This document shows positions 42,681-55,363 of a stretch of 64,000 nucleotides of DNA, piece after piece (within the stretch, counting starts at the first letter, position 1; each line of letters opens with the position of its first letter). Location: assembly GCA_033782935.1 (NCBI GenBank), contig JAWQEG010004748.1, positions 1 to 64,000 on the forward strand, given 5' to 3'. A program made the position numbers and the translations under genes. The notes beneath the pieces were generated by a model. The model was not told the DNA's origin and did not search any database. It was given only the letters and a program-made list of their open reading frames with translations. Source of the stretch: Petrolisthes cinctipes (Eukaryota; Arthropoda; Malacostraca; Decapoda; Porcellanidae).

Positions 42681-45600
42681 TTAGTAGGCGTGGTCCTTGA
42701 TGAAGAGGCCTTTGTCACCAGCATAGCCCTGGCAGGAGCCCCACTTGTACTTGCCCAAAGCAGCCTCACTGTTGGCCTGCAAAAACACATCTTTCAGTCA
42801 TCAACCGAGCAAAATCATCATAGGTATTATAATAGTTAACTTACACTTCTAAATCTCTCTTGATAATACCGGTACTGTATATCTTAAATGTCAAGAATAT
42901 CATGTAATATCTATGATGAATCTGATATTTCATCACAGAAACATTGTAGTTTAGAATTACCCAAGGATTTCATCCTCTAATTTCATGTGATCATTGCTTA
43001 ATCATCCTATATACAGTAATACTGTACTGATCTTTCCTATTCCATTCATTCCAATGCATCCTCTTGCAGACCAAATGATAAGAGAAGATGTTTATGTCAC
43101 TCAAGAGATTAAACTCACCTTGGCCCTATTCATGAGTTCTGCCTGGCCACCCTTAACATTTTCGTCCTTGCCACCCCATGCCCTCAGAACAGAGGCCTGG
43201 AGAGCACGACCATAACTGAAGGTAAGAGCCCATGGTTTCTTGGCCTCAGTGCACTTGTTGATGGCATCCAGATGCACTGATGCTTCCTCCTCAGACTGAC
43301 CACCAGACAGGAAGGTCACACCAGGGACGGCAGCAGGCATAGTGCGAGAGAGAGCCACCACAGTTGCCTGCACAGAAAAAATTGTCCAACTACAGTACAT
43401 TTGGCTAAAAATGCAAGGTTAATAGCAACCTGCTGCCCTGGTAGATTTTTGTTAGAAAGTCTTGTGATATGTATACTACAGTTATATAAATATAGTAGTC
43501 CCGTTTCTTTTATACTTCTAACTTTGCAATTTTTGTTTATTTACCACTAGTGCAGGATGAAAAAGTTAAACCTGAGCAAAGATGATGGTAGGCTATGATG
43601 AATGATTGTGGAAGAAAGCATGGAAAAGAGGTAGTTAAGTTAAGCTAAAAATAAAATCTTATGCATGATACTGAGTGGATAGGACTTACAAGAAGGAGTG
43701 CATGTTCGGATAGGCAACCCAGTTTTAGCTTTTATGGATAAACTGTTTTCACCAAGGGTTAATGCAGCAACTTCGTTATGGTGTCACGGATGAGCTTAAT
43801 GGGTGAAGGTAAAATTTTTTGAACTTGAAAGTGGGAGTGAATAATTTTATTGTGAGTGTGGCCCATTTCACTGGGCAAAATGCCTCAGTCTATCCCTTGA
43901 TTTTCTGTTCTGGGCATGGAATCCCCACCTTTTTAAGAAAAGAAACAGGAAAAAAATCTTTATGATTACAATGAAAAACAGGAAGAGGCAAAGGAAGAAT
44001 TAACATGAGATGAGAAGCATTTGTTCCACTGACCTTTGCCACCTCTTCAGGCTTGAATTTCTTGGAGCAGGACTGTCCAGCAGTGACCATGTTTGGCTTG
44101 AGTAGGGTGCCCTCCAAGAAGACATGGTGGTCATTGAGTGCCTTGTAGACAAATGCCAGAACAGTCTCTGTAACTTTCTGGGCACGGTCCAGGTCATGTT
44201 CACCATCAGGAAGCACCTACAGATAACACACAAAAATTACATCAAGACACAGAAAGAATTAAAGCATAATAACAAAACTATATACAGTAGATAACTGTAT
44301 CCTTAAATCTGAAGATTTAGTATATATCAGGTAATACAGTTGTTGTTGTAGTTCCCAAGACTGTCTGGCCGAGCACTCCCAAGTCCGGTTGACCGAAGCC
44401 GTGCAGATGTTCAGGCACCCAAAAGGGAGCCAGGGAGATAATGAGATCTGTTTCTTTGAAGGCGACAGAAGAGGGGACTACTGGCACACAAGCATATACC
44501 CCTGAGCTAATGAATCCATCATTTTGTGCCAATCTGACGATCTCGCCAGCTACCCAGAAGGAATGAGAAATGGTAAGAGAGAGACAGACAGAACAGGCCA
44601 CGGTGTGGTAGAGGATGCCAAAATCCTCATTTCTGGATAGAACCAACCCTCACCAGTGGCAAAAGGTGATAGAGAGATGGGATAACAAGCACGAAGGAAA
44701 TACTGTAGAAGGAACGGAGGGACAGTTGAAGAATTGAAAAGGATTGGCTGGGGCAGAAGGGTTGCCAATACCCTTAATGTACGGTACTGTCCACAACACC
44801 GCAGGCAATACTTCCCCCACAGGGAGGTAATACAGTATAACAGGTTATTTAATAGTCAGGAACACATTCTCACCTCTGGCTCCACGATGGGGACAAGTCC
44901 ATTCATTTGGCAGATGGAAGCATAGCGGGCAAGAACATTGGCATTCTCCAACATGGACTGGTAGCTTGGTGTGTTCTTACCAATCTTGAGCACACAGCGC
45001 CACTTGGCAAAGTCACAGCCATCCTTCTTGTACTGAGCACAGCGCTGTGAAAGGTCATCCAGACCCTGGGTGGTGCTCTCACCCTCAGAGCCCATCAGTG
45101 GCACCACACCCTTGTCAACCTATACAATAAACCAAACATGAAATTACTCTTTGTCAAGTTAGTACTAATGTTTATATGTGTGTGAATATAAGAGTCTAAA
45201 TCCTAAAGTTTCAGAATATGAGATACAGCCATCTGATTCAAAGGCAATAACAGTGTTTCTGTTGTATATGCAGTGGTCTGCTCAGGATATACGAGCCATA
45301 AACAGAGAGTCTACCAACCCACAGCACAAATGTTGCCAGGGTTGTGGTATTCTTGAACAGTTGGGCAACAGTTTTATACGAATACTGCGGGTTATTTTGA
45401 GGATTTGATTATCTTGTCATTTGTCTTGATATTTCTATAGTTACTACAATACTGATAAAGATGGATACATGAAAAGTTTAAAATACAAAAGGGAAATTAT
45501 ATCGATGGGATTATTGAGCTATTTTTGAATTATTTTTTAGTTATGATTGTGAGGGAATTTACCTATGCATTCCACCCTGACAACAGCAAATTGTTAAAAG

Positions 45601-46758
45601 AATCAGACTATATATAATTTTCCCCATCAGTTCTTGAGTTCACAATTTGTGGCACATTTTGCCATCCATAAACTAGCATACTGTATTGTGAGTTCGGACT
45701 ACTGTATTTATATGACAAAGGAATTATTTTTTTAGTAAGCCTAACTAGTGACAATGGAAATACAGAACAGTATATAATTTACCTTGATCCCAGCAATGAT
45801 GCCCTTCTCCTTGATAAGGTTGATGAAGGGGGTGCCGTCATCAGCCTTCTGGTAGACAGTCTCGTGGAAGAGGATCACACCAGAGATGTACTCGGACACA
45901 GCCTGTAAGTGAACAAACAATTTCACATTAGTAAGATACAGTACCATTAACTTAATAAGATACAAAATACAGTCCAGTACTATTACTTTATTTTCTCCTT
46001 GGTAACATCACACAACTTTGTCTCACTCCAACAGAGACTGGGAACCAATCACTGAATACTTCACACAGGCCACACTACCATTATAGAAATTCCTTTCCTA
46101 CATTTAGCAGCCTTCCCTCTGTACCGTGAATTGTCATAATTTCCCATAATCCTTCCCAGCCAATTTGTCACATTTTTCCATAAATCCATAAAAGCCATAA
46201 ATAGTTTCCAATCTTTCATATAATGTACAGAAAATCTTTACTAATGTAATAATAATCACTGTATTCAAGAATTACTAAGTCCTGTACTAGTGTTTATCAT
46301 GATATGTTTTATATGTACAGTAAACCCTCGATATACAATGAATAAATATTTGTATCCACCACTTTATTATACACTCAGTCCCTCATTGATGACAACCAAA
46401 TGTTTTCTCAGCCTTCTGTTACACATTACCAGACAGACTAAGTGATTTACTGAGACTGTGTTAAAATTATAGTGCTATATTCATTCATCTTATATCAAGG
46501 GCCAACTGTACTGTATAGTGAAGGATACCAGTTGGTCTATAGTAAGTATAGTACCTTGTCAGTGGTGAAGAGGAGTTGGCGGTACTTGCGTCGGTTTTCA
46601 TCAGTGTTCTCCACATTGATGTCTGACAGACGCTTGCCCATGGTAGACACAGACTCATCAGCGGCCAGGATGCCTTTGCCAGGGGCGGTGATGGCATTGG
46701 CAATCCTGCGCAGTTCTTGCTGCAGGGACTCATCGGGGTAGCTGAAGTAGGTGGTCAT
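42681..46758 (-). CDS. Fructose-bisphosphate aldolase, class I (copy 2)
   Basis: Paralogue of copy 1 on the opposite strand. Exons in coding order: 46758-46555, 45902-45783, 45119-44874, 44216-44034, 43367-43119, 42776-42681, all phase 0, giving 365 residues. It keeps the Schiff-base lysine ([11 protein letters not shown]), FAKWR, IVEPE and the C-terminal HAY. The start context is GCCGCCACCATGA, a near-ideal Kozak sequence, right after acceptor CAG. Exons 1-5 have the same boundaries as copy 1 except that the last coding region is split by an intron after ...NRAK. The third exon is nearly identical to copy 1 (three differences in 246 bp) while the second differs at 11 of 40 residues. It is closer to the textbook aldolase sequence than copy 1. 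A Tigger-type MITE and a ~430-bp repeat sit in introns. Confidence 0.97.
44335..44770. repeat. ~430-bp interspersed repeat in aldolase copy 2 intron
   Basis: GTTGTTGTAGTTCCCAAGAC and TGTCTGGCCGAGCACTCCC match a fragment at 16160-16208. The other end carries inverted family M sequence (AAGCACGAAGGAAATACTG). Probably a SINE-like or composite repeat. Confidence 0.5.
46318..46508. mobile_element. Tigger/pogo-type MITE (family T, copy 1)
   Basis: TA target duplication around CAGTAAACCCTCGATATA and TATATCAAGGGCCAACTG. Ends of the form CAGT..ACCCT.GATATA are typical of Tigger/pogo elements. 191 bp, no ORF, in the first coding intron of aldolase copy 2. Confidence 0.75.
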
Positions 46759-47260
46759 GGTGGCGGCTCTGTAATACAAGGCATGGTGTAAGATAAAGTT
46801 CTTATATTTTCACCCTTTTGACTTAAACAGCTAAGATGCTTTAGTCACTTAGCAAACCAATGAGGGTCAATATTTGAAGTAGTTGGTCATGGTGGCTCTG
46901 TAATATTATTATTTCCACATACAGTTTGCATAATTCCTCCCATTTGGCTTATACTGTACAATGCTTTAGTCACTTATTAAACCAATAAGGGTCAGTATTT
47001 GAAGTAGGTGGTCATGGTGGCTCTGTAATTATGAGATTTCCACATAAAGTTTACATAATTTCACCCATTTGACTTATAAGATGCCGGGAAATAACCATGA
47101 TTAAGTACCGTACAGAAAATGACCGGGGCAAAATACTGGAATCTAGCCGGATCTGGCAACACTGCTACAAAACGGTAATTCTTTCAATAAATACCGATGC
47201 TCTTTAGTCACTATTAAACCCTGAAGGTCACTATTGGAAGTAGTTGGTCATGGTGGCTAA
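46736..47260 (-). repeat. ~120-bp tandem repeat of the aldolase start-codon exon edge
   Basis: The intact boundary (acceptor, AGCCGCCACC, ATG, MTTYF codons) is at 46736-46770. Copies of GAAGTAGTTGGTCATGGTGG recur near 46876, 46999 and 47237, with CCAATGAGGGTCA...TTT and TTTCCACAT..AGTTT spacers. The unit is about 120 bp; weaker traces (ACCCATTTGACTTATAA) continue to about 47800. The copies lie upstream of the real start, in the 5' intron. Confidence 0.8.
47086..47172. repeat. Interspersed repeat, inverted relative to 55187-55283
   Basis: CGGGAAATAACCATGATTAA, GGGGCAAAATACTGGAATC, TCTGGCAACACTGCTACAAA are the complement of the block at 55187-55283. Confidence 0.7.
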
Positions 47261-48044
47261 TTAAATAAGTGATACAAGTCTTCGTATAAGATTTTAACAT
47301 ACAGTCCAGTAAAATTCTCATATATATTTCCACCCTTTTGACATATAAGAAGCTTTATTATTTACTTTCCTACACAATTTTAATATGCAGTAAAATTTCA
47401 TGTATATTTCTACCCATTTGACTTATAAAATGCTATAGTCATTTATCAAACTATCTATGGTCATTATTTACCTTCTTACACAAGTCACGATATAATAAGA
47501 TTTCAACATAAATTTTCTCATACTTCCATCGTTTATAAGACACTTTATTCATTAACAAATTATATATGGAATAGGTAATCAAGTACCTTCCATATAATTA
47601 AAGTTCCACATAATTAAAGTTCTTCATATTTCCATCCTTTATAAGACGCTTTATTCATTAACAAATTATAATATATAGGTAATTAATTAAATACCTTCCA
47701 TATAATTAAAGTTTTTCATATTTCCACTCATTTATAAGATGCTATAGTCACTTAACAAATTATCTAACGTATAGGTCATTAACTACCTTTATAAATACAT
47801 TAATTAATTACCTTTTTAAATATATAGAGGTTAATTAGTTATGATGCTAATAAATAAGTTAATAGCCTTCCCTAGACCAATATGGATTAACTACCGTATA
47901 TATTAATTGTGTCTGTATTTATTCCTATTTTCCTTCTGTTTCCTTACTGTCCCTTTCCTTGGTCTGTCTGTATATATCCTTATTTTCCTTCTTTTTCCTT
48001 TATCATCAGTGTTGCCAACTTGCCAGGTCTGTTTCACGAAATTT

Positions 48045-48330
48045 CCTCATCTTCAACATCAGAATTTCCCTTTTTTACCTCATAAATTCCCTGCTTCCTC
48101 CTTTAGAAGTTAGATAGTCGTACATTTACCACCAGAATTTCCCTTTTTTACCTCATAAATTCCCTGTTTACTCCTTTAGATAGTCGTACATTTACCACCA
48201 GAATTTCCCTTTTTTCCTCATAAATTCCCTGTTTACTCCTTTTATTAGAGTTTAGATAGTCTGATCATTACATTTACCATCAATTTCTTTTTTACCTCAC
48301 AAATACCTTGTTTACTTTTGAAGATACTCG
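48045..48330. repeat. ~65-bp minisatellite
   Basis: Three to four units of CAGAATTTCCCTTTTTTACC, TCATAAATTCCCTGTTTACT, CCTTTAGATAGTCGTACATT. Confidence 0.9.
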
Positions 48331-48435
48331 TATAATTATTTAACATCTTGATATTTCGTCTGGTAGAAATTTTCCCATATACTCGTGAACAATCTTTATA
48401 TAATTTCCCCTGCTATACACAACTATTATACAATA

Positions 48436-48439
<4 letters not shown>

Positions 48440-48469
<30 letters not shown>
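48440..48469. repeat. Poly-A run of 30
   Basis: Homopolymer followed by TGGTCACAATCTGCCATACG; could be the tail of a retroposed sequence, but no body is recognised. Confidence 0.9.
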
Positions 48470-48472
<3 letters not shown>

Positions 48473-48849
48473 TCACAATCTGCCATACGAGGCTGGCCGC
48501 CGGGAATTATAATAAATAATAACATACTGTATTAATAAATTAAAGTCTCAGCAATCAGGATAGGCAAGGCTATTCACGGGACAATTGAACAGCGCCGTTA
48601 GAAAAGTGAATACTATAGACGCTCATCAAGGACATCATTGAGCCTCGAAAGTATATCAACTCAACTTTGGACACATGGACCGCGGCCGAATAGAATAAGT
48701 CCACTGTGCTCAAATAAGTTAGAAGACAGCCTCACCGTGGCAACAACTATAATGTAAATACAGTAAGTACCGGTACAGCTGTTATGGTTGGACAGTAGCC
48801 AAGTAGCTTGTTTTACAATTTTACAATGATATATTATGAATGGTTTTGA

Positions 48850-50700
48850 CATCGGGCCCTAGGCATGTCATTAATCTTCGTTTGACAATTACCATTTGTT
48901 ACCGGTGTTGTAAAGACAAAAGAACCGCAAGCAGCCTACACAAACATATGCTGCATATTTCCAACTCTGCAATGGCAGCGCTCCTACCTAACCGGCCGGG
49001 CGAGCCTCGTTAAATTTACATGCAATTTTCACAGACTTTAACTGTGGGGAGAATTACGACTCGTTTAACTGAAGTGGGTTAGGTGACTAGTAGGGCCTCA
49101 ATTGGTATTGGTTCCTTTTCTACGACTTGTCACATGAAAAATTAGCTAACCAAAGTAACATGAAAGAGCTAGGTGACCTGGTTGACCTTTGGACCGCCTT
49201 GAACGCCCTTGACTTGACAGCACCTAAATCTAAGTATATCCATTCCTTACGTCTTAACAAACCATTATACTCGTCAAGATTTGCATGGTTTTATGGTTCT
49301 GTTACAAGTGTGTCGATTTCGATCACTAAAACAACTTACGTGGGACTGTCACTTGATAGTTTATTACTACCAAACTCGCTGATGTCACTATGCACTGTAA
49401 TTTCCGCACCTTCCACGCAGTTTCCCATCACCAAACACACTACGCTTAGGTTTGTACAGAGTTATGGAATGCCAACTTGAGTATTTGTGTGACAGTCCAC
49501 GCGCATGCACACTGTAATTTCCGATATCAAATAACATACAGTACGTTGCCTCCCACCATAAAAATGTGTCTGGTATTTGGCGACTTACATTCCTTCCTTG
49601 TATAATTAAAACCATTCGAAATAAATCTCACGAGAAGATCTATTGAGCTACCTATTATACTTACATACGACAATAATTATAATTTGTAAAGCCTCGAGAT
49701 GAAATTACGAATGCGTTCCTATCCAGTCACAAACAGTCAATGCCGCTTCTTTAATTCTTGCCAGTCAGTCTGTACCAGCGATCAATATACAGGACGGGAG
49801 CTAACCTAGATGGCAGCGTCATACACATACTGTACGGCTACTCACAGGCAGACAAGGGAATATCAATCCCGAATTAGAACTGGTACGGTACCTTCCGAAC
49901 TATATGTGTGGATAGGATGCACAGAGATTAGTGGGAATCCTATTATCAGAATACCGAGTCCCATTATATATTTAGTTAAGTCGGTTTCATTAGTGTTTTT
50001 ATTCTGCTGCTGTCTAAATTACGTAAGGAACGTAGCCTACTATGCAGTACACAGATCACGTACGTAATGTCGATCGACGTTGCAAGGGTTAAGAAAGTAA
50101 TTTTAATTTTCCATTTCACCAGATAACACCTATGTTATACAACGACAGTAGTTTTAGAGGATGTGAAGCTTGGGGATTACCACTTCCTTTACATAAGACT
50201 AATATTGGCTACCCCGGTCTTCACCTACTGTAAGCGCTGAAGACAAGCCTGAGAGATGATGCAAGTAGGACTGTTGGAGGGGAGGAGGAAGAAGAAGGGA
50301 TGACAAGAGTAGGGGAAAGGTGGGAGCCGCATGCGCACGCACGATCTGAAAATATCGGTATGACCTTCACAGGGGTCAAGCACGAGGACACATGCAGGTG
50401 TATTAACAGATATGACCTTGTAAGATTTAAGCAGTTACATTTAAGCTTACATGTGTTACAATTCGTGTACAATTGGAAGCAGCACAGGGAGGTGGTGGTG
50501 TTAGTTAGGGGTTGCACGTAATCTCTTTGCATCCAATCTCCTTGGCACCGTGATATCATTTCCTGTGTCTATTATTGATAACACTTTACAATTGACTCTT
50601 ATTTTACCATACTATTGCTGTTCACTGAAAGCACCAAGCCAAATTAATAAGTAAATAAATAAATAAATGGTAAAGCTTGAGGGCGTGGCCGAGAGAGGAA
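48850..50700. other. No gene recognised; possible 5' intron of aldolase copy 2
   Basis: Mixed AT-rich and moderately GC-rich sequence. ORFs at 49127-49480 (117 residues) and 50221-50559 have no domain or splice context that I can support. Confidence 0.5.
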
Positions 50701-50706
50701 GAGTAC

Positions 50707-50771
50707 CTGGTGTTGTTGATCTGAGGGCTGACGACGCTGTGTGCCGGCACTGGCTCTCTCACAGCTATATC
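50707..50771 (-). promoter_or_regulatory. Candidate promoter and non-coding exon of aldolase copy 2
   Basis: On the minus strand CGATATAGC (50771-50763) is followed by GTCAGCCCTCAGATCAACAA, CACCAG and donor GTACTC at 50706. The spacing (TATA to likely start about 30 bp, then a short exon) and the CAGCCC..CAACAAC words mirror the candidate first exon of copy 1. Tentative. Confidence 0.3.
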
Positions 50772-51481
50772 GTCCCCGCTCTCCTTCAAACGCCCTTCCT
50801 CCCCTCGACAATACCATCGCGCAAGCGTATTGTGTGCCGCCACATTCAAAGTATCACTGTAGGTATGGCACGGTGGCCCCTCGGAGCATGACACGAAGTG
50901 GTGTGTTGGTGAAGGTCACACTAGAGGGTACTTCGAGCCGAGGCAGAGGTCAATATAGAGGGAGGGAAGTGAATTGAGGCCGTCACACCCACCTTCCTCC
51001 TTGTCCTTCACCACGACCTGGCCACGTGTATTGATTCCTTCCACGCCTCCTACATATCCTCGGCTTCCTGGCCTCGTCACTGGGGTGATCCTACTCCACA
51101 TTAATACGTGCTCCTTTATGGACACATTTTATTCAGTCGTGAACCATGCATCACCATAATTATACACTTCACCTATATCCGTCCTAGCTGGTACTTATTA
51201 TGCAACTACCTATTTTAGTGAATAAATATGTCTCGCGTTCCTGTTGTCTACTTTATCTATCCCTGTTACTTTTGTTATATTACACATATAACAATCTTCA
51301 AAAAGTATATTCCTCATCATGTATTATGCACACTCCACACAGGTTATCACACTATATGTATTAATAACAATTTTCATCATCCTCCTGGAGTCCCGATATT
51401 CATTCACAAAAGTCAGTGTCCAACCATCACCATTACACTCCAGCCCAGTGCACGCATCGCTGTCACTCGAATCATCCACCT

Positions 51482-51638
51482 TTAAGTAATTCGCTTTTGT
51501 TACATTGGAGTGACATGATGCCTCCAAAGTATGCCAGGGAACAGGACCAGAAGAGCAAAAATAATGGTGTTCTGTTGCTTGAAATAGTTTGGAGGATTCA
51601 GTTGCTCCAGAATTACCAACACAAAACTTTCCCCTTAA
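51482..51638. mobile_element. TTAA MITE family A
   Basis: TTAAGTAATTCGC, TTACATTGGAGTGAC, CTCCAAAGTATGCCAGGGAA, GAAATAGTTTGGAGGATTCA, CTTTCCCCTTAA. Confidence 0.8.
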
Positions 51639-51949
51639 CCTTAGTTCACCTGTCCTAACCTAGTTTTAGCTGCATCTACAGTAGCAGTCAGTCACAATTT
51701 TATGCACATTCAACATCAAAACTCACCAGTATACTTCCACAATCTATTGATGCATAATCCTTAAATCAATCGACTTCCCCATCTTTGATAGTTAATTAAC
51801 CTTTCAAGTGAAGTGTGGTCAGGCTTTTTGAGCTAAACTACCTACGAATTAAACTCCATAATATTATGTACTGCGAGGGCTTTGAAATATTGGCGATATT
51901 TGCAAGGACAACCCCTTACAGAATTTGTACTAATATATACTCCTGTTGC

Positions 51950-52110
51950 TTAAGGGGGAAGTTTTGTGTTGGTAATTCTGGAGCAACTGAATCCTCCAAA
52001 ATATTCTAAGCAACAGAACACCATTATTTTTGCTCTTGTGGTCCTGTTTCCTGGCATACTTTGGAGGAATCATGGCACTCCAATGTAACAAAAAAGAATT
52101 ACCACTTTAA
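51950..52110. mobile_element. TTAA MITE family A, inverted
   Basis: TTAAGGGGGAAGTTTTGTG, GGAGCAACTGAATCCTCC, CTGTTTCCTGGCATACTTTG, ACCACTTTAA. Opposite orientation to the copy 310 bp upstream; the pair could form one large hairpin. Confidence 0.8.
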
Positions 52111-54380
52111 CTGTAATGAAAAGTTAAACAAACGGTATTGGCTATCACAATGTATGAGATGTTATATATTTTAGCGAAGTATGGAGGAATTACTTATAGT
52201 ACTTAATTATAGTTCACTAATTAGATTACCTTTATTAATTACCATATCGTATTAAAAAAATATGCTTAAACTGCTTAAATGTAACAATTCCTATACTAAG
52301 AAGAAAAAGGTCTGCTATTTTGTGAGAATTGGAGGATTTTCGATTCCTCCAAATAATGCCAGGAATGAGAGTAAGTATATATAGTACCTCATTAAACCAA
52401 TAAGGGAACCATCTGTTATGTTTAGTTTGTATGAATCAGAATGTCTTTATGTCACTTCATGAATTGTGTACTGAAATTATCACGGTTGTACTGCCTTATA
52501 ATTATATATCCCTCAGCTGTCCATTAGGCGCATGTTTATGTTTGTGTTCCCAGTATATTTCCACGAAACTTTGATATCCATTACGTAATTCAGTGTCTAT
52601 GCTATGGGGTACAAGGATGATGTGGGGGAACTGGACCACGTACGTACGGTGTCATTTACAGGCTATGAACATCACTATATAACGGTAAATGCGATACACA
52701 TATAGTATTATCATTATCTCTTGTATAAATACCAGTACAAGCAATGGTGAGAAATAGTGCAAGTGAAAATTGGGCAACTCATATTATAAGGTATGAACAT
52801 CACTCTATAATTATATACTGTAGGTAGCAGTAGGCCTAAATACGATACACATATTATACATATATAGGTCCTAAATACCTGTCCTGTACAAGTAATGGTG
52901 TAAAATAGGTGAATACAATTTATTAGAGTTATTCAAACCCACTGAATCTAAAACATATTATATAAATTAATGATGACCTTGTAAGTGCGAGTTGGGCTGC
53001 AAGGGGAGTTTCACCTCAACAACCTAAACTCTATTTCTGGCAGACTTGGCTGCCTTATACCTGGGAACAGAAGCAACGGCGTCTACTACCCTACCCACCA
53101 CTCACCCACCCGTTCTAGCAACTCGTAGCCAGCAGATACTGAATGTCTAGTTCCTGTGGCTACCATCTGAACACTAACTTGATTTCAATACCCCGATGTA
53201 AAAGTAGATTCGTTATGTGTAATTATTTGTCCTCCCCCCCCCCCCTCTTTGTTTTTTTTAATACAGCATTCTCTAGCTAGCTATTATCCCTTTCAGTGTT
53301 AAGCCAGGAAGATAAATATTGCCGCACACCTACCCTTAATTAAAGTATATAAGTATATACCATACCCCAAGCATATCACGTATTCAGAAATGGAACATAT
53401 GGTCAAGATTATTTTAATTCCTGATAATATCAATGAAATTCCATATCACTCGACATAGAACTCAAACAATACTGCTCACACAATATCAATTATGGTCTGC
53501 CAGCTATATTTGTTTGCCCATGGGAGACTTCTCAAAACATGAACTATAGGGTAACCTCCTATTCAACCTATTGTTTCTTTTTATTCTGAGCTGAGGGATA
53601 ACAAACGTCGATGTGGCACCAATGCGGCAGAACTATATGGTTGTGAGACTTGGAATAGAAACTGTGATTGTTCTATGTAAATAATGTTAATCATGTGTGA
53701 TACTGAAGCCGTTCGATATTTGTATGTTTATAATAATCTTGAGTAGCCGGCGACTTCACAAAGAAATCAGCTGGGACTGCGCAGGTGCCACATGTATCTA
53801 CGTTTATTGCATGGCTGAGAAAACACTAATAAGTATAGATATATTTCATACAGCGTTCATAGTTGATTATGACATAGCAATTCCAGGTTGAAGTAAACAT
53901 CTTTCTATCATTTCTAATCATATTCGGCAATAGAATGATATGATTGAGATGATTGTAACAAATTGAGATGACTTAAAAAAAAAATGCACTTCAAATTACG
54001 CGGTCACCAGCAGAGTTTCCACATCCGCATATTTAGCAGGGAATTCTGCTACTTTTGGAGGATTTCCTTGCAAAATTATTTTATGTTTTCGGGTGCGTTT
54101 TCCCTCCGCTCTTTTTGCCCAAGTTTTGACTATAAGCTGAAGCCAATAACATCTATCCATAGAAAGGTTGTAGGTTCTGAGTGATCCATTGATAAAATTC
54201 GAGTGTTTACTTTGGAGCAGCTGCCAGATATTGCCACACACCACCATATATGGTTGCAGTCTTTTTCTTGGGCAACGGTACTTGATAGACAAGTGAATGT
54301 ACTTGATAGGCTAGTGAAAAGTGCAGATGGGATATGGGCGTTGGAACTTGGAAATTATCAGCCAAACTCAAATGCACAAA
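52111..54380. other. No gene or element recognised
   Basis: Apart from a fragment resembling the A/C core (GATTCCTCC, ATGCCAGGAA) at 52335-52370 and a C-run at 53225, no structure was seen. ORFs at 53984-54403 are short, overlap on both strands and lack motifs. Confidence 0.5.
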
Positions 54381-54383
54381 TAG

Positions 54384-54520
54384 GTACAGCCACAATCAAA
54401 TAACCACCAACACTTTCCTTCCATTGTAGTAAATATCTTAGTAATAAAGAACAACAACTCGTGTATGATTTTGCAGCACTTCATAATAATAATTGAGGGG
54501 GTTGAGTTGACGTAAGTAAA
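54384..54520. mobile_element. MITE family E (copy 3), one end
   Basis: GTACAGCCACAATCAAATAA, AACACTTTCCTTCCATTGTA, ATTGAGGGGGTTGAGTTGAC. The right terminal repeat is missing. Confidence 0.78.
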
Positions 54521-55186
54521 AGTAGAGAGGAAAGCGATTATTTGGATGTAAAGTTTCAATTCCCTTTAAAACAATCTGAAAATGTGTGTATTAATGTAGA
54601 TAAATACTCGAGAATCCAACAAAATTTATATATCCCTGGAAATACGATAAATTTAAAGTATATTACTGCAGAAGTCCAAGATATGGCACCACTGTGTTTG
54701 TTTACTATGGTCAGCTGATTTACCTCACCACTGTCAGTCACAAGAGACATTACACAGCCTTACTTCTATACCTACATGTAATTATTTATCTTGGTGTTAT
54801 TATGCGTCAAATCTTTCATGTCTGATTATTCCTGTGATATGTTAATTGTTTGGCGTTAGTTCAGGTATGTTTTATTAATTAAAAATGTAACCAGCAGGTT
54901 CCTCGGGATGATTTGATAAAGTTGTTCCCTATTTGACGTCAGCCCTACAAGAGTGCTTTTCATTTACACATAATGTTATCAGAGCAAGAAATATACTTTG
55001 GCAATTAATCAGATATATTTAGATTCTGTCAATAGTTGTATTGAAAATTGGGTAAAAATGTACACTATTTCTGAAGAACAACTCCACTATAATATTTCCA
55101 TTTTTTTTTTATTCGTATTTGTGGTTGTTCTATTTATTTTTTATCAGATTACTGTGAGGAAATAACGGTGTTTATCTACACTATTG

Positions 55187-55283
55187 CCGTTTTGTAGCAA
55201 TGTTGCCAGATCCAGCTAGGTCCCAGTATTTTGCCCTGGTCAGGTCCAGGTACTTTACCACAGTCATTTCCCGGTAGTTTGCC
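55187..55283. repeat. Interspersed repeat shared with 47086
   Basis: GTTTTGTAGCAATGTTGCCA, GTATTTTGCCCTGGTCAGG, CATTTCCCGGTAGTTTGCC. The same words occur inverted in the aldolase copy 2 5' intron. Confidence 0.65.
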
Positions 55284-55363
55284 CAGGTTAGGTCCCGGTA
55301 GTCTGCTGTGGCCTAGGTTAGGTTAGGTAAGGTCAGGCTAATTTCAATAGGTAAATATCTACT

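Noticed and set aside
48440..48510. Retroposed gene or SINE ending in poly-A
   Set aside because: Only the poly-A run is clear; no body, box motifs or target duplication could be recognised.
49127..49480. 117-residue ORF
   Set aside because: No recognisable domain; an opposite-strand ORF overlaps; probably chance in unique sequence.
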